Below are positions 53,681 through 64,000 of a DNA stretch of 64,000 bases, piece after piece (position 1 is the first letter of the stretch; each line of letters begins with the position of its first letter). The notes beneath the pieces were generated by a model. It was given only the letters and a program-made list of their open reading frames with translations. It did no database searches and was not told the origin of the DNA. Origin of the DNA: Aphanomyces cochlioides. Lineage: Eukaryota > Oomycota > Saprolegniomycetes > Saprolegniales > Verrucalvaceae. Made by a program: the position numbers and the translations under genes. Location: the NCBI GenBank assembly GCA_019828595.1, contig JAHQRK010000005.1:62001-126000 (forward strand), in the 5' to 3' direction.

Positions 53681-55122
53681 ATGCCACCGACAGACGGTCG
53701 TACGACCAAATTTCGACTCAAAAATGAAAAGCGACTTGAGATCTATCTACGACTCTTGGAGCTAAAGAAAAACGGCCGAGTTCCAAAAGGAGCAATGAAA
53801 GCACTCTCGGATGAGTTCAAACTGTCACAGCAAGCAATCTCCGCTATATGGACCCGTGGTTGTGAGACGAAATGCTTGCAAGGGACACCTAATGTCAACT
53901 CAAAATTTAAAACTGCGGTGGACGAACGAAACATCAACTAAGCGACTTGGAAGAAAAGATAAATGGGGTCGCTCCGTGGCAACGTACGACATACAGAGCA
54001 ATGAGCAAAGCCACTGGCATCCTTGTGATGACACTTTGGCGACTGGTCAAAAGCAAAACCATGAAGCGACGAACAAGTCGTCTTCGTCCAATGCTCACTG
54101 CCAAGCACATGGTTGACAGATTGAACTTTGTAAAAGTGTTCGTCCAACCCAGTCGTTGTGGTTTTGTCTGGAACGATCTAATGAGCCATGTCCACATTGA
54201 TTAAAAATGGTTTTTCCTGACCAAAGTTGACCAAACATTTTACCTTTGGAATGACGAAATGGTGCCAAGCAGAAAGTCAAAGTCCAAGCACAATATTGTC
54301 AAGGTCATGTTCTTAGCAGCAGTGGCAAGACCAAGATACGACCACAAGCGTCGCAAGATGTGGGATGGGTAGATTAGATTATGGGCTTTTGTTGAGAATC
54401 AACTTGCGCAACGCTCAAGCAAGAACCGTCCTCGAGGCACGCCTGTGACGACGCCAATAATTGTCAACCGTAATATTTACCGTAGCTACTTGGTCAACTT
54501 CGTTATCCCAAGCATCAAGGCCAAATGGCCAGGCGGCAAGAATGAACCAATATTCATCCAGCAAGATAACGCCAGGCCTCACGTGTCTGTTAACAATCCA
54601 ATCGTGAAAGCAGCAGGTGAACAAGACGGGTGGAACATTCAATTGACTTGTCAACCAGCGATGAGCCCGGATCTAAATGTTTTAGATCTTGGCTCTTTCA
54701 ACGCCATCCATTCCCTCCAGCATCAGCGAACTTCAAGAACAATTGATGAGCTAATTGTGGCTGTGGCTGATGCATTTAACGAGCTCAACTATGTCGTGCT
54801 TGACAAGACATTCATGACTTTACAAAAGGTCATGGAATTGATTTTCGTTTCAAGTGGTGACAATATCTACAAGTTGCCTCATTTAAAGAAGGATCAACAA
54901 TTGAAGAATGGATCAGCGAAGCTTCGACCGACATGCGATGAAGATGTTGCTCGAGTCATGGAAGCGCTTGAGGAACGAATGAACTTTGAGCAAAGAATGG
55001 ATATCGCTGCTGCAATGCTCCAAGAACAGTGTCGCATTCAACTTCCTCTTGAGAATATCGACGAGGTGTGCAAAATGATCGATGAGCTTGGAACGTTGGA
55101 TGATGTACATCCAGAAAAATGA
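53681..55122 (+). pseudogene. Mariner transposase, one frameshift and two nonsense codons
   Basis: The reading opens with an HTH domain (KRLEIYLRLLELKKNGRVPKG) and shifts frame near 53935. It continues through TTYRAMSKATGILVMTLWRLVKS, reaches VHID followed by TAA at 54202-54204 (the family has a Glu codon there), and a TAG at 54370-54372. It then runs open to 55122 with IFIQQDNARPHV and MSPDLNVLDLGSF, two of the catalytic acidic sites of plant/oomycete-type mariners (SPDLNVLDLG). The C-terminal tail is helical. The element can no longer make its own enzyme. Confidence 0.87.
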
Positions 55123-55264
55123 TATCATGGATGTGTTCGTCGTGCATAGTGAAAATTGAATAAAATCATGTGAACCATGTCTTTTCAATTAGAAATCCAA
55201 TACAAAAAACCATATTAATTTTGACAAAAAGCACCCACAAGAACTTGATGGTACGGAGGTAGTA

Positions 55265-55845
55265 CCATACAGGACGCTGAAACTGATGAGTTGTCACGCT
55301 CTTGCACGTCATAACAAATACCGTATCGGAAGATTTCGACTAGCAAGGCTATCGTCTAGCAATACCCTGTGGCTTGCAATTTTCGTGTGTTTACCAGCTA
55401 GCCATGAGCAATGTTCTAGATCAACTATGCTGACTTGGAAACAAAGTTGCTCAATGGCCATGCTGGTGAAAACGTCGCTAAGCCAGGAGCACATTACAAA
55501 CCCAGCTATTTGTTCAATTATGTTGGTTGGATAATCTTTCATGCCTTCCTAGGAAAAATCGCATCCTCCTTGGATATATCTTGTCAAGTTGCTCCTCCAT
55601 CTACCTGATGAGTTGTAGCACATGATTTCGCAAAAGTGAAGAATATTTGGTCGACGAGACATCAATCCAACTGCGAATGATATTGTCGCTCATCTCTCCT
55701 TTGATAATCACTTTGCAGCGACAATCGATGCCTCAAACGCGTCGTCATGATGGGAAAAGATTGACGACTTTCAAAGTTGACTTTGGTTAAAAATGTATTA
55801 GAATTCTACTCCTAGACTTTCTCTTTCCACACTGAGAGATTTGTT
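55265..55845. other. Intergenic, no gene recognised
   Basis: This is the right flank of the mariner and the 3' flank of the 55846 gene. I see nothing beyond scattered short frames. Confidence 0.5.
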
Positions 55846-57051
55846 TTACTGAGGTTGAAAATGCATTCGATGGAGATCTTGGATGGTCTGCCCAAACTTT
55901 TGAGCTTCTTTTTCAAACTTGTCTTGGTAATGCGCTTGGAGTTGTCTCGTGAGTTCTTCAAAGCATTGCGTGACGTCCCATGAACTTTGCATGGGATAAT
56001 TGTCGTAAGGTTCATACGCGCAATTTCTTTCGAGGCCAGTTGTGACTGCGATTTGTATCAAAATGGATTGATTCGGGTTTGGACCTCGCTCGACGATCGT
56101 CCAGCTCGTCCATTCTTTCGTCAACGGGCTGTCATCGTTGGCTTGGATCTTGTCATCTTTGGTGATACAGCAAGCGACAACACAATAGCGGTTCTCGACA
56201 TGGTATGGGCGCATGAGAATCCGCTGGTAATTGGGGGCATTGACTTTTTTGGAGTAGGCTGAACCAACTTGCAGCAACGCAATCTTGGTTTGTTCATTTG
56301 CCGTTGCAAATTCTTCAAGCGGGGGATTCAGCTTCAAGTTCTTTTCATATCGATTCTTGGCCAAAAGGAGGCCAATTTCGAAGGGCACGTCCATGATATG
56401 CTGGCGATAGTTGGTCAAATGGTACGTCTTGAGTTGGGGGAAATGAACCAAGTACGATCGACTGAGCTGTTCCCTGAAGAGGGGCGTCGAGGGACAGGGC
56501 AAGTCGAACATTTTCGAGTTGTTGGATTGCCGAAAAGGCGCGCGGCAGTGCTGAATCAATTGGTCCAAGCGGTTGCACATGGTTGAGGTGATCCAATTGG
56601 CAGCGACTTCTCTTGCCAAAGGGGGCGATGGCAAAGGTTGATGGATCCACGACGCCACGGGGTGAGGATAGATCTCGTGCAGAGCTGCAAAGATGTTCAT
56701 GCAAATGCCTCCAAAGACTGGCCACGCTATAGCTTGCAAGTGTGCAGCAGTGGGTACGCTATAGAGATCCAACACGACTTGGTTCACATCCATCGTAAAA
56801 TCAAGTGGGGGAGGAGCTGGCACGGTTTGAAAATCTCGAAGGATCGCCACGATTGTTTGCTCGTCCATTGACTGATGGGGGCAAGAGGCATGGAATGCTT
56901 GCTGGGCCACCATTTGGACAAGGTATTCCATCCTCTTTCGGTCGACAATGACGTGGCAAGAGCTTGGCATTCCTGTCGTTGGATTCACAATGGCCTGGAC
57001 CAAGGCATAGAGATAGTTCGTCGATTGCGCATCAATGATCGAGCCTTCCAT
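55846..57051 (-). CDS. START-like-family protein lacking the C-terminal module
   Basis: The reading has 401 residues from the ATG at 57051 (MEGSIIDAQSTNYLYALV). It is a diverged member of the family at 37066 and 49040 with the same landmarks: AIAWPVFGGICMNIFAAL, LAREVAANWITSTMCNRLDQ, YHLTNYRQHIMDVPFEIG, ILMRPYHVENRYCVVACC, LTKEWTSWTIVER, ILIQIAVTTGL. It stops soon after the core, at HRMHFQPQ, so the linker and the ~60-residue C-terminal module are absent. It is the window's only evidence that the core can stand alone. A 3'-end relic of a similar gene is at 46955-47105. Confidence 0.78.
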   Translation of the reverse strand: MEGSIIDAQSTNYLYALVQAIVNPTTGMPSSCHVIVDRKRMEYLVQMVAQQAFHASCPHQSMDEQTIVAILRDFQTVPAPPPLDFTMDVNQVVLDLYSVPTAAHLQAIAWPVFGGICMNIFAALHEIYPHPVASWIHQPLPSPPLAREVAANWITSTMCNRLDQLIQHCRAPFRQSNNSKMFDLPCPSTPLFREQLSRSYLVHFPQLKTYHLTNYRQHIMDVPFEIGLLLAKNRYEKNLKLNPPLEEFATANEQTKIALLQVGSAYSKKVNAPNYQRILMRPYHVENRYCVVACCITKDDKIQANDDSPLTKEWTSWTIVERGPNPNQSILIQIAVTTGLERNCAYEPYDNYPMQSSWDVTQCFEELTRQLQAHYQDKFEKEAQKFGQTIQDLHRMHFQPQ

Positions 57052-57735
57052 TGTCCTTCACCCAAGTGAGTGTCAGGGCCAGCAACTTTTCAAGAGTAGA
57101 TTCAAGCATTCATTCCATCACATGACGAAATGTCCTGGATCGCGTGACGTCGGTGAAATTCTTTCCAACGGAATCAATTCACACAACTGAAGCTGGCATT
57201 GCAAGATGGCCCGTTCAAGGCTATCGAATCTTCGTCTTCATCATTGAGAATCCATTTGTCGCAACTTGGCGACGGCAACCAGGCGCCCATGTCAGCAACA
57301 ACCGAGCAACTCACATGCATTCTCCAGTTTTTTGTCAATAAAAATTGTATTGCTTCTACAATTATTTATTGATGTAGACAATAAATTATTGCATTGTATT
57401 GAAAAATATATTGAAATTGTTATTGTCAATTCGATTCGAATTTGGAGTTGGCAGTCGAATCGAATAGATTTTGGTAATCGATTTTAGTATAGATTGGCCA
57501 ATCAGATTGCTTCAAAAATAGCCTAACGACCAATCAAAACACATCTTGATTCACGCGCCATCCATCCATGAACAATGCGACCACCCCACCAGCGCACAGA
57601 TACAACACTCGCTCTTCTCCATCGCCTCCTCCCCCGCATGGTACCTTCTCATCTGAGTTAACTCTCGTATCATTCTCTCTATAGCAAACCAGCTTTATCG
57701 CTTGCGCGCTGATGTCATCGTGAAAGAAACTGTTT
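57052..57735. other. Intergenic, AT-rich
   Basis: It includes a very AT-rich 57340-57430 stretch and an ATTGGCCAAT double CCAAT box near 57495. No gene is supported; a short minus-strand frame at 57534-57767 has unnatural composition. Confidence 0.5.
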
Positions 57736-58598
57736 ATGGCAGAGATCACAATGGCAAGCGTCTTCAACCTCAGGTTTTCGAAGGCTCATTGGGAGGCCAT
57801 AAAGGAGCAAATCTTTGAGTTTTCACGCGCCAACATTATCTCTATGGCCAACTATACGTCGAACCCACGTGAATGGTCCGTTTCGACTGACGAGCCAACC
57901 GTCCATGACTTCGAATCCTTCATCACGATAAAGATGGGGAGGAACCAATTCAAACCGACAAGCATAACCCAAGCACACCAGTATTTAGTGGACCATGTCG
58001 AACGAGTTTTTACCGTCGTGATTTTCAAATGGGGAAACAAAATCAATTCAGCTGCAGATCTACAAGTGTTCAATCGACAATGCGTGGGGCCTCAAAATCA
58101 AGATCGAGCTGGCGCGGCAGCAGAGGCATTGCATCAACAAACCGTTCAAGAACTGAAGACTCAATGGAACGGCTTCTACCTGCATATGAATCTACTTGGC
58201 GAATGTGGGCCGCACAGATCTTCAAGCGACCGACCCATGAACATGACGCCCTCGTTGCCCGATCTCTCCCTGTCCACATGATTCATTTGTTTGAATCTGC
58301 GCCAAACAGTGCCCAAGCTCGAAATGAAAGTCTTCAAAGACCCCTGACGCTGGCTCAAGACGTTGTTGATTCGTGCCTGGATGACATCAATGTCTTGATG
58401 AAGGATGCGGAGACTTTGATTTTGCGATCCAAGTCATGTTTTGAAATGTTGCAAGCCAAAAAGAGCATTATTGGCAGCTTTGGCAGGGAGGTTCTCCCTC
58501 TTGACGTCGATGAGCGTTTTGACAGCTTGCTCCATACAATGCCCAATCTCGAGGACACTGAACACGATGAAGAGCAGAGCGAAAGTGAACTCAGTTAA
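57736..58598 (+). pseudogene. Unknown protein, one frameshift
   Basis: The ATG at 57736 (MAEITMASVFNLRF) opens a protein-like reading (AHWEAIKEQIFEFSRANIISM..FESFITIKMGRNQFKPTSI..EALHQQTVQELKTQWN). Near 58165-58180 the reading must drop one base to continue as LLPAYESTWRMWAAQIFKRP..SLPVHMIHLFESAPNSA, and it ends in an acidic tail DTEHDEEQSESELS at 58598. No GT/AG pair at the break gives a 40-50 nt intron, so I favour an indel. I do not recognise the family. It converges on the transposase relic at 58619 with only 20 bp between stops, so it may be that element's second gene. Confidence 0.55.
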
Positions 58599-58618
58599 AC
58601 ATAAATTGAGTTTTAATT

Positions 58619-59744
58619 CTACGACGCCTCGTTTTGCTCATCATTGTCAATGAAATCTAACAAGTTGTAAAGGTCATTTGCTGTTGAAGCTTCGCGTATG
58701 CCAGATAATGGTTTGTCATGACGGAAACGGCCTTGGCGTGTGTAGCCACAGTGCTGGTAAATGCGAGATAAATCGTAGTTTTGAATTTTCTTCATGATGC
58801 CCATGACAAAATGCAACAAATCGCGAGTTGCTGATTCCTTGTAGTGTCGTCGAAATGCCTTCTTGATGAGTGCAAACACGTATTCGATGGGATTAAAAAA
58901 TGGGCAATAAGCAGGCAAAAAATTGGTATAATGCCAAGGGAACGCAAAGAGTACACAATGTCCGCGTGGCAGTGTATGCTTGCGCCATCCAAGATCCAAA
59001 TGGAGCCTTTGCCATGGTAAACTGAGCTTTGCATTGCATGGATGGCACAATACTTGACAAATTTATGACGATCAAAGTCCCGATGGTGTCAAACACTTGC
59101 ACAATGTCGTTGACATCAATAATACAAAGCATGGACACTCGAGGTTTCCGGTCAAATTCGCCCCTAAAGCAGAGCCGTCTACCTTTGATGGCATATCCTC
59201 TTTTCCGTAGCATCCCTCGGGAGTCGAAACTTACTTCGTCCAGAAACTCAATGTTGTGGTGTGAGCAATTGATGGATGTGAGCTCATGAAAGAACCGAAA
59301 GACATCATCTTGCTTAACCTTGGTTGCACATGAAGTAGAGTAGACGATATCGAGCAGTACCTGCATAGCCCTACGCTCCAATATCTTCCAGGTAAATCCA
59401 AACTTGTGAATAATTCGCCAAACGGATGACACAGAGATGTATTTCTTGAAGCGCAATTCAAACGCTTTATTAGCCTCGTCCAGAAAGGCGATGGGGTTTT
59501 GTTTGTAGAAATCAACTATCCATTCTTGTTGCTCCTCGCTGATGTGTTTGAGGGCTGCAGTTTGCTTACGCTGATAGTCTGCCGAGGTTTCATAGCGTTC
59601 AATCCAATTCGACACTGTGCTTAGAGACTTGAAAAACAGACGTGCAATCTTGGTACGCTGAAGTCCAAGGAAGTAGTACATGAAGAGGGCATGCATCACC
59701 GTGTTCCTTGATGCATTTTGGTGCTTGACTTGCGGAAGGATCAT
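58619..59744 (-). pseudogene. IS630/Tc1-like DDE transposase, two frameshifts
   Basis: The reading starts near the ATG at 59744 (MILPQVKHQNASRNTV) with an HTH region (LGLQRTKIARLFFKSLSTVSN) and a second helix pair (KKYISVSSVWRIIHKFGFT). It then has IEFLDEVSFDSRG with the first Asp. The frame shifts near 59035 into WILDGASIHCHADIV (second Asp), and again near 58925 at a run of six T's into LPAYCPFFNPIEYVFALIKKAF (Glu) and a C-terminal tail ending at 58619. Each piece is unmistakably DDE_3-like. The T-run break could be a sequencing or assembly error. Confidence 0.8.
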
Positions 59745-59750
59745 TTCCAA

Positions 59751-60566
59751 ATTTGCGGCTTTCGGTGTGCTAATACTTGTTTAATTATAGTATACAAAAA
59801 TCAAGTCTAACTCATCCCAGTACATTCAATATCTGTTTGGCAAAACGACTGGGAAGTCCAAATTTCAGTGAAATTGACAATATCGACTCCTTCATAGCAT
59901 TGTACATTTCTTTCCTCCTCACGCTCTAAAGGAACTACGCTTTACTTCACGTGCTTGGAGCTGGGCTGTGTGCAAGACGACGCCTTGATCCATTGGTATA
60001 AAAAGAATATTGACGGAAGTCTGTTGAGGTCCTGCGTCGTGCATTCAATACCGAGGAGCACCTATTGAGGTCGCTTAAAAAGCACCTCATGGCTTTGTTG
60101 TATCCCCAGACACACTCTTGGAAACAACTTAATTCGAGTGAGTTGACGCAGTTTGCGATCCCTGCAGCTAAAGTGACCCTTGAGTGTTCGAAGAGGTGCA
60201 ATTAATGTTCTTCAGTTTATGAAGGGCCGCTGATTTTCGATCCAACAATAAAAGACCAAGACATTGGTTGGGGCAGTGCTGGAGCAAGCTGACGTTGAGT
60301 GTTCCCTTGGGTCTTTCAAAATAGCACTTGGATCTCCTGGACTCTGGATAACTTGTTTGTGAAGTTGAAAAATTAGGGTGTATCAAACGAATATATGACG
60401 AAAAGACACATCTGAAACGCTCTTTCTATTTGGTGGGTTGAATGCAAAGACAGACCACTGAGCTCATTGGCAGACGCAACGACGTCTGCTCCCACCGAAC
60501 GCATGATTTATCGAACAAATGCAGACGATCTTTTGATTGCATTGACGGATTTCGCCGAGAATTGCT
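59751..60566. other. Intergenic, no gene recognised
   Basis: This is the 5' flank of the membrane protein gene at 60567. I see no coding region or clear repeat. Confidence 0.5.
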
Positions 60567-62519
60567 ATGCCTCCAGCGGATTTATACGTGACTGCGCTTG
60601 TCAAAGCGAGAGGAAGCAGTCGTCTCCTCGCCAAGTTATTAACCCCAGCGCGTATCAAGACGCTTGGGATATGGTACCGGCGCGTGACTCCTATCATTGG
60701 CACTGCCATTGGTTTCCTTATGCTCATGCTCATTCTTCTTGACTCGATATCCAACAATTGGGCCATCTTGGACTTTTGCGGCAATGCAGTTCACTTCCGA
60801 ACCCCAGTTGCGAGAGTTCAAACGTCGAATGACTTGCCATCGATCTACACGTTTGCCAAGGGATATGGTATTGCAAATCTATCGAATATTGGTTATTGGA
60901 TGAACGACTTTGGCATTCAGAACCTCGCCAAGAGCTCGCCTGACGTTTACTTCATTACAGCAGGGTCCTATACTGTCGTAAGCACCATCAATTTTTGTGG
61001 CACGTTCGCCAATTCGTATTACAATGTGACAAACCCAGTGAGCCTTGGCACAGCTGACGATGCAGTGACTTTTTTCCGCGGCGATGCTGTTTCCCATGCA
61101 TTTACATCCGATTTAACAACCAATTTGCCCAACTTGTCGTCGAAGATGGCAGATATTCTAGTTCTGGGCTACAAAGGCGCTCGCATTGTTGTCGATATGC
61201 GACTTACAACGTCGTTTTACCTTCAAGACACAACTGAGTTGCAGAATATTTCCATTCAGTACTACCGACTCTACAGTAAAGCTTACTGCACTGGTTGTAC
61301 ACCGTCCATGGAACTTGGTCGAGGCGTCTGCAATCTCTCCATGAAGTATAATGCCTCAGCACGATCGCTTGTCGTCAAATCCGCAGTAGAAGCGGTTGGA
61401 TCTGTACATGATATGGGCATTATGATCGAACGAAGCATCTACATGACGCTGTCAATCGTACTCAAGTACATTGCGATCTTCATCGCTATCGCTGGCTATT
61501 TAGCCAGCCGAAAGACTGTTCGTTGGCAAGACATGGACGAAGAAAAAGTCGATACGGTCTGGAACAAATTATTCGACACGATTGCCCCAAAGTATTATCC
61601 TCACCTGAGCCATGCCATGCGGTTCGACTTGTTTTGCTACAACAGCGACGTCTTTATCGTCCTCTACGTGACCAGCATTGTGCTCGACATGACCAATTCG
61701 CTCGAGTATATTCGCACAGCCAACTACTACAATTCCCGCAGTCCTCGTTTCGACATGTCTGTATTATTGTTTGCTTTGAGCACGCGGCTTCTCTGGCTCA
61801 ACGTCTTGGTTCTAAAGATTGTTAAGTGGCTTGTCAACGTGATTTCCCCCGCGCTGTACTGTGGACAGAGTAAGATCATGCCCTGGCTCAATTTCAGCAG
61901 CGTCACGATGCTTTACCTCAGCGCTGTTTTGCTTTATTACATTCCACCGTACATTGAATACAGCAATACTGGCCGATGGGATATCCACAACAACTTTGAA
62001 AGACTTGATGGCTCGTTTGTCAACTTCTTTGACAGCTATTACATTCGCGTGTTGCCTTCCATTATAATTGGATTGCTCGTCAATTTAGCAGGCGTTTTGA
62101 TATTTGACCACTGTATCTTGTTTGTCTTGTGGAACGCGCTGAAGAAGAACAGTTTGGCACGTCAGGCAATTTACAATTCCACGGTGGTTATTTGCGAATT
62201 CGTCCAAGACGTTTATCCCCAAGATGGAAATATAGTCTTGAATTGCAATGCCCGGCGATTGAGTACTTTGCAATGGTACTTTATGAGTCACGTCGTCTGT
62301 TTTGCCTTACCCGAGAAAGAACTCGTAAAGAAGAAAGGCCATACAGGCACAAACCCCACGGCCAAAACAGAAGACGCCAAGGAAGGGCGTCTCATACTTC
62401 ATACAGTCGGTCAAGGGGACTCTGGCCACATCCATCTCTTTGACGACAACCTTGTGGATGTGAAAGACCTTGCGTTTGGCATCAAAATCCTGCGAAATTC
62501 ATCAGTGGTTATCCGATAA
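60567..62519 (+). CDS. Multi-pass membrane protein with large extracytoplasmic loop, family unknown
   Basis: The reading has 650 residues from the ATG at 60567 (MPPADLYVTALVKARG). A first membrane helix (IIGTAIGFLMLMLILLDS) precedes a loop of roughly 240 residues with cysteines (CTGCTPSMELGRGVC) and several NxS/T sites, typical of an exported domain. After this come a helix near YIAIFIAIAGYLAS, a soluble stretch, and four or more helices (VFIVLYVTSIVLDM, VLLFALSTRLLWLNVLVL, VTMLYLSAVLLYYI, IIIGLLVNLAGVLIFDHCI). The C-terminal soluble domain ends HLFDDNLVDVKDLAFGIKIL. It looks like one of the oomycete-specific surface membrane families. No enzymatic motif was seen. A tandem paralogue begins at 63488. 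Confidence 0.75.
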   Translation: MPPADLYVTALVKARGSSRLLAKLLTPARIKTLGIWYRRVTPIIGTAIGFLMLMLILLDSISNNWAILDFCGNAVHFRTPVARVQTSNDLPSIYTFAKGYGIANLSNIGYWMNDFGIQNLAKSSPDVYFITAGSYTVVSTINFCGTFANSYYNVTNPVSLGTADDAVTFFRGDAVSHAFTSDLTTNLPNLSSKMADILVLGYKGARIVVDMRLTTSFYLQDTTELQNISIQYYRLYSKAYCTGCTPSMELGRGVCNLSMKYNASARSLVVKSAVEAVGSVHDMGIMIERSIYMTLSIVLKYIAIFIAIAGYLASRKTVRWQDMDEEKVDTVWNKLFDTIAPKYYPHLSHAMRFDLFCYNSDVFIVLYVTSIVLDMTNSLEYIRTANYYNSRSPRFDMSVLLFALSTRLLWLNVLVLKIVKWLVNVISPALYCGQSKIMPWLNFSSVTMLYLSAVLLYYIPPYIEYSNTGRWDIHNNFERLDGSFVNFFDSYYIRVLPSIIIGLLVNLAGVLIFDHCILFVLWNALKKNSLARQAIYNSTVVICEFVQDVYPQDGNIVLNCNARRLSTLQWYFMSHVVCFALPEKELVKKKGHTGTNPTAKTEDAKEGRLILHTVGQGDSGHIHLFDDNLVDVKDLAFGIKILRNSSVVIR

Positions 62520-63487
62520 CCTTCGCAGAACTCTTGTCATTACGTTGTGTCCTTACTGGTGATCCGACGAACACGTCGAGCGTTATATCCATTGTCTCTC
62601 AACTGCAAATCGGATATTGGCCGATGGTCGATTGATATGGATCATTCACGTCATGCTATTCTGCATCTTGCTTTGTCCTGATTGAAAACTATGATGAAAC
62701 TTGTGCTTGGATTGTTTTCCAGTGGATATTACAGTGAGCGAGCATAGGAGCTTTATAGTTTCCAATGCATTTTGGTATTGCTGGATAGAAATGGATTGCG
62801 TCTGAAGTGCATACCAGTGTATTTTTGCTTGAGGCCTTGCTCAGGATGAATGAACCACGCACCCGCTTTCTAAGCTTGAAAACCCGCTTCAAATTCAGTG
62901 ATGACTCGACCGGTGCCGTCATGAAATCTCAATCAATTTCAACTTATCATATCTTGACATATGCAATCGACTTGAAGCTGCCAACAACATAATTACGTTC
63001 ATCCTACTTTGCTGCCACAGCAGAAGAATTGGCGTCATACTGCCCAAGGAAATAAATAAATAAGGGGCTCATTTGAGGATGTGCTTGGGTACACTCAATA
63101 ATGGAATCCACTCCAGGCACCTCGTTCAAGATCGACTGAAAGCGATCACCATACACAGCAAGATTCGATGGGAACTCGTAAATGCTGGACTCATGATATT
63201 TCAGCGTAATTTTGTCTTGAATGGGCAGTGGATTTCACTTCGAGGACCATACCAAGAGTAAAAACATTCAATGACCTATTGAGCAACTGTCCATGTGTCT
63301 TAAGTGAAGACAAAGAAACCTTCAAGAGTAAAGTATTTGGACATCTATCATACACGAAGACTTGCGGCAGCTTTGCCATGGCTTTGGACACAGAAACGAA
63401 ACGCTCTGTCAAAACCATGTAAATTTTCTATTCATAGAACCAATGAAAGCATATTTTGTGGACTCAATTTCGTTGCCTCGCAGACAA
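62520..63487. other. Intergenic between tandem paralogues
   Basis: No gene was seen. The open frames here lack protein-like features. Confidence 0.5.
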
Positions 63488-64000
63488 ATGGCTGTAGCCG
63501 ACATGTCCATGAAGGCGTCTGTCAAGGCAAGAAATGGCAATCGCAATCTCCGCAAGACCGCACGCACCATGAAGTTTGGTCTATGGTACTCGAGTGACTT
63601 CTATCGTTGGCATATGAATTGGAATTCTAATGCTGGCACTCATCCTTGTTGACGCCTTGGCCAACAATTGGGCAATCTTGGACTTTTGTGGAAACTCAGC
63701 GCACTTCCGAACACCCGTTGCAAATATCCAAACATCCAAACGCATGGTGTCCATCTACACCTTTCCCAAAGCTTATGGCATTGCGAATTTGTCGAAAATT
63801 GGTCTTTGGACGAACAACTTCAGCGTTCATAATTTAGCCACATCTTCACCCAATGTGTATTTAATACCAGTCAGGTCGTTCAGTGTCACAAAGGCCCTTG
63901 ACACTTGCAGCTCGTTTGTGAACACGGGCTCAAATGTGACGAATCCTGTGAGTCTTGGTACAGAGGATGATGCGGTGTCATTTCTTTGTGGTGGTGCTGT
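63488..64000 (+). pseudogene. Broken tandem paralogue of the 60567 membrane protein, runs off right edge
   Basis: The ATG at 63488 (MAVADMSMKASVKARN) matches the start of the upstream gene. After FGLWY the reading shifts frame near 63590 and meets a TGA within the first membrane helix (RVTSIVGI-stop-IGILMLALILVDA). It then continues in one frame as NNWAILDFCGNSAHFRTPVA..IYTFPKAYGIANLSKIG..TNPVSLGTEDDAVSF to the end of the window. It is about as similar as expected for an old tandem duplicate. Confidence 0.8.

Larger units (their letters stand above)
50970..55262. mobile_element. Mariner element, split by a nested PIF/Harbinger insertion
   Basis: A perfect 28-bp inverted repeat (starting CTACCTCCGTACCATCAAG) occupies 50970-50997 and 55235-55262, flanked on both sides by TA (50968-50969 and 55263-55264), the mariner target duplication. 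Removing the nested 51255-53636 element leaves about 1.9 kb with a 330-bp leader followed by the transposase relic at 53681-55122. That is normal size and layout for a mariner. Confidence 0.9.

Noticed and set aside
57534..57767. 77-residue minus-strand ORF with a Gly/Glu-rich centre
   Set aside because: Short, overlaps the start of the 57736 gene, and has no family resemblance.
1..64000. tRNA, rRNA, CRISPR arrays, bacterial promoters or riboswitches
   Set aside because: None could be recognised by eye, and the gene structure is clearly eukaryotic.

Overview
The window looks like nuclear DNA of a flagellate-forming oomycete, most likely of the Saprolegniales (Aphanomyces/Achlya type). The reasons are: very short GT-AG introns of about 39-55 nt; a CryptonS-type tyrosine recombinase, a class known from stramenopiles; large lineage-specific families, including what may be START-like proteins and ankyrin-like proteins; and a likely FBF1 orthologue, which is a ciliary transition-fibre protein. 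No rRNA, tRNA, CRISPR array or prokaryotic operon structure was seen. All family calls come from reading motifs; no database was searched.

Layout. Positions 1-17079 are almost entirely transposon. There are decayed PIF/Harbinger-type transposases with Myb/SANT or trihelix partner genes (1-2421, 3458-6210, 7251-10221) and a 4.7-kb Helitron Rep/helicase ORF (11.0-16.2 kb). The last part lies inside a 10-kb unit bounded by 15-bp inverted repeats (AGTGGGTGTCAAAGT) and an ATT target duplication (7022-17079). From 17.8 to 36.4 kb is a gene island: a two-finger BED protein, a catalytically complete Argonaute, a five-exon membrane-anchored alpha/beta hydrolase, a cluster of small basic proteins (several built on a 15-residue repeat), and a ten-exon coiled-coil gene resembling FBF1.

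From 36.9 to 57.1 kb is a family cluster. It holds three intact and one broken copy of a lineage-specific gene family, several relics, and one ankyrin-like gene, all moved about by local duplication. A Crypton pseudogene (39.0-41.1 kb) and a mariner element (50970-55262) interrupt it. The mariner is itself split by an apparently complete PIF/Harbinger element (51255-53636). From 57.7 to 64.0 kb are a frameshifted unknown gene, an IS630/Tc1-like transposase pseudogene, an intact 650-residue multi-pass membrane protein, and the broken start of a tandem paralogue that leaves the right edge.

How the parts fit. The most notable link is a C-terminal module of about 60 residues found once in each long START-like-family protein and twice in the BED protein. 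It suggests an undescribed domain shared by the two families. The Argonaute sits among nested and decaying transposons, the natural targets of small-RNA silencing; that link is inference. Splice sites for the hydrolase, FBF1-like and ankyrin-like genes were chosen by eye. In all three the summed exon length is divisible by three, which supports the models.
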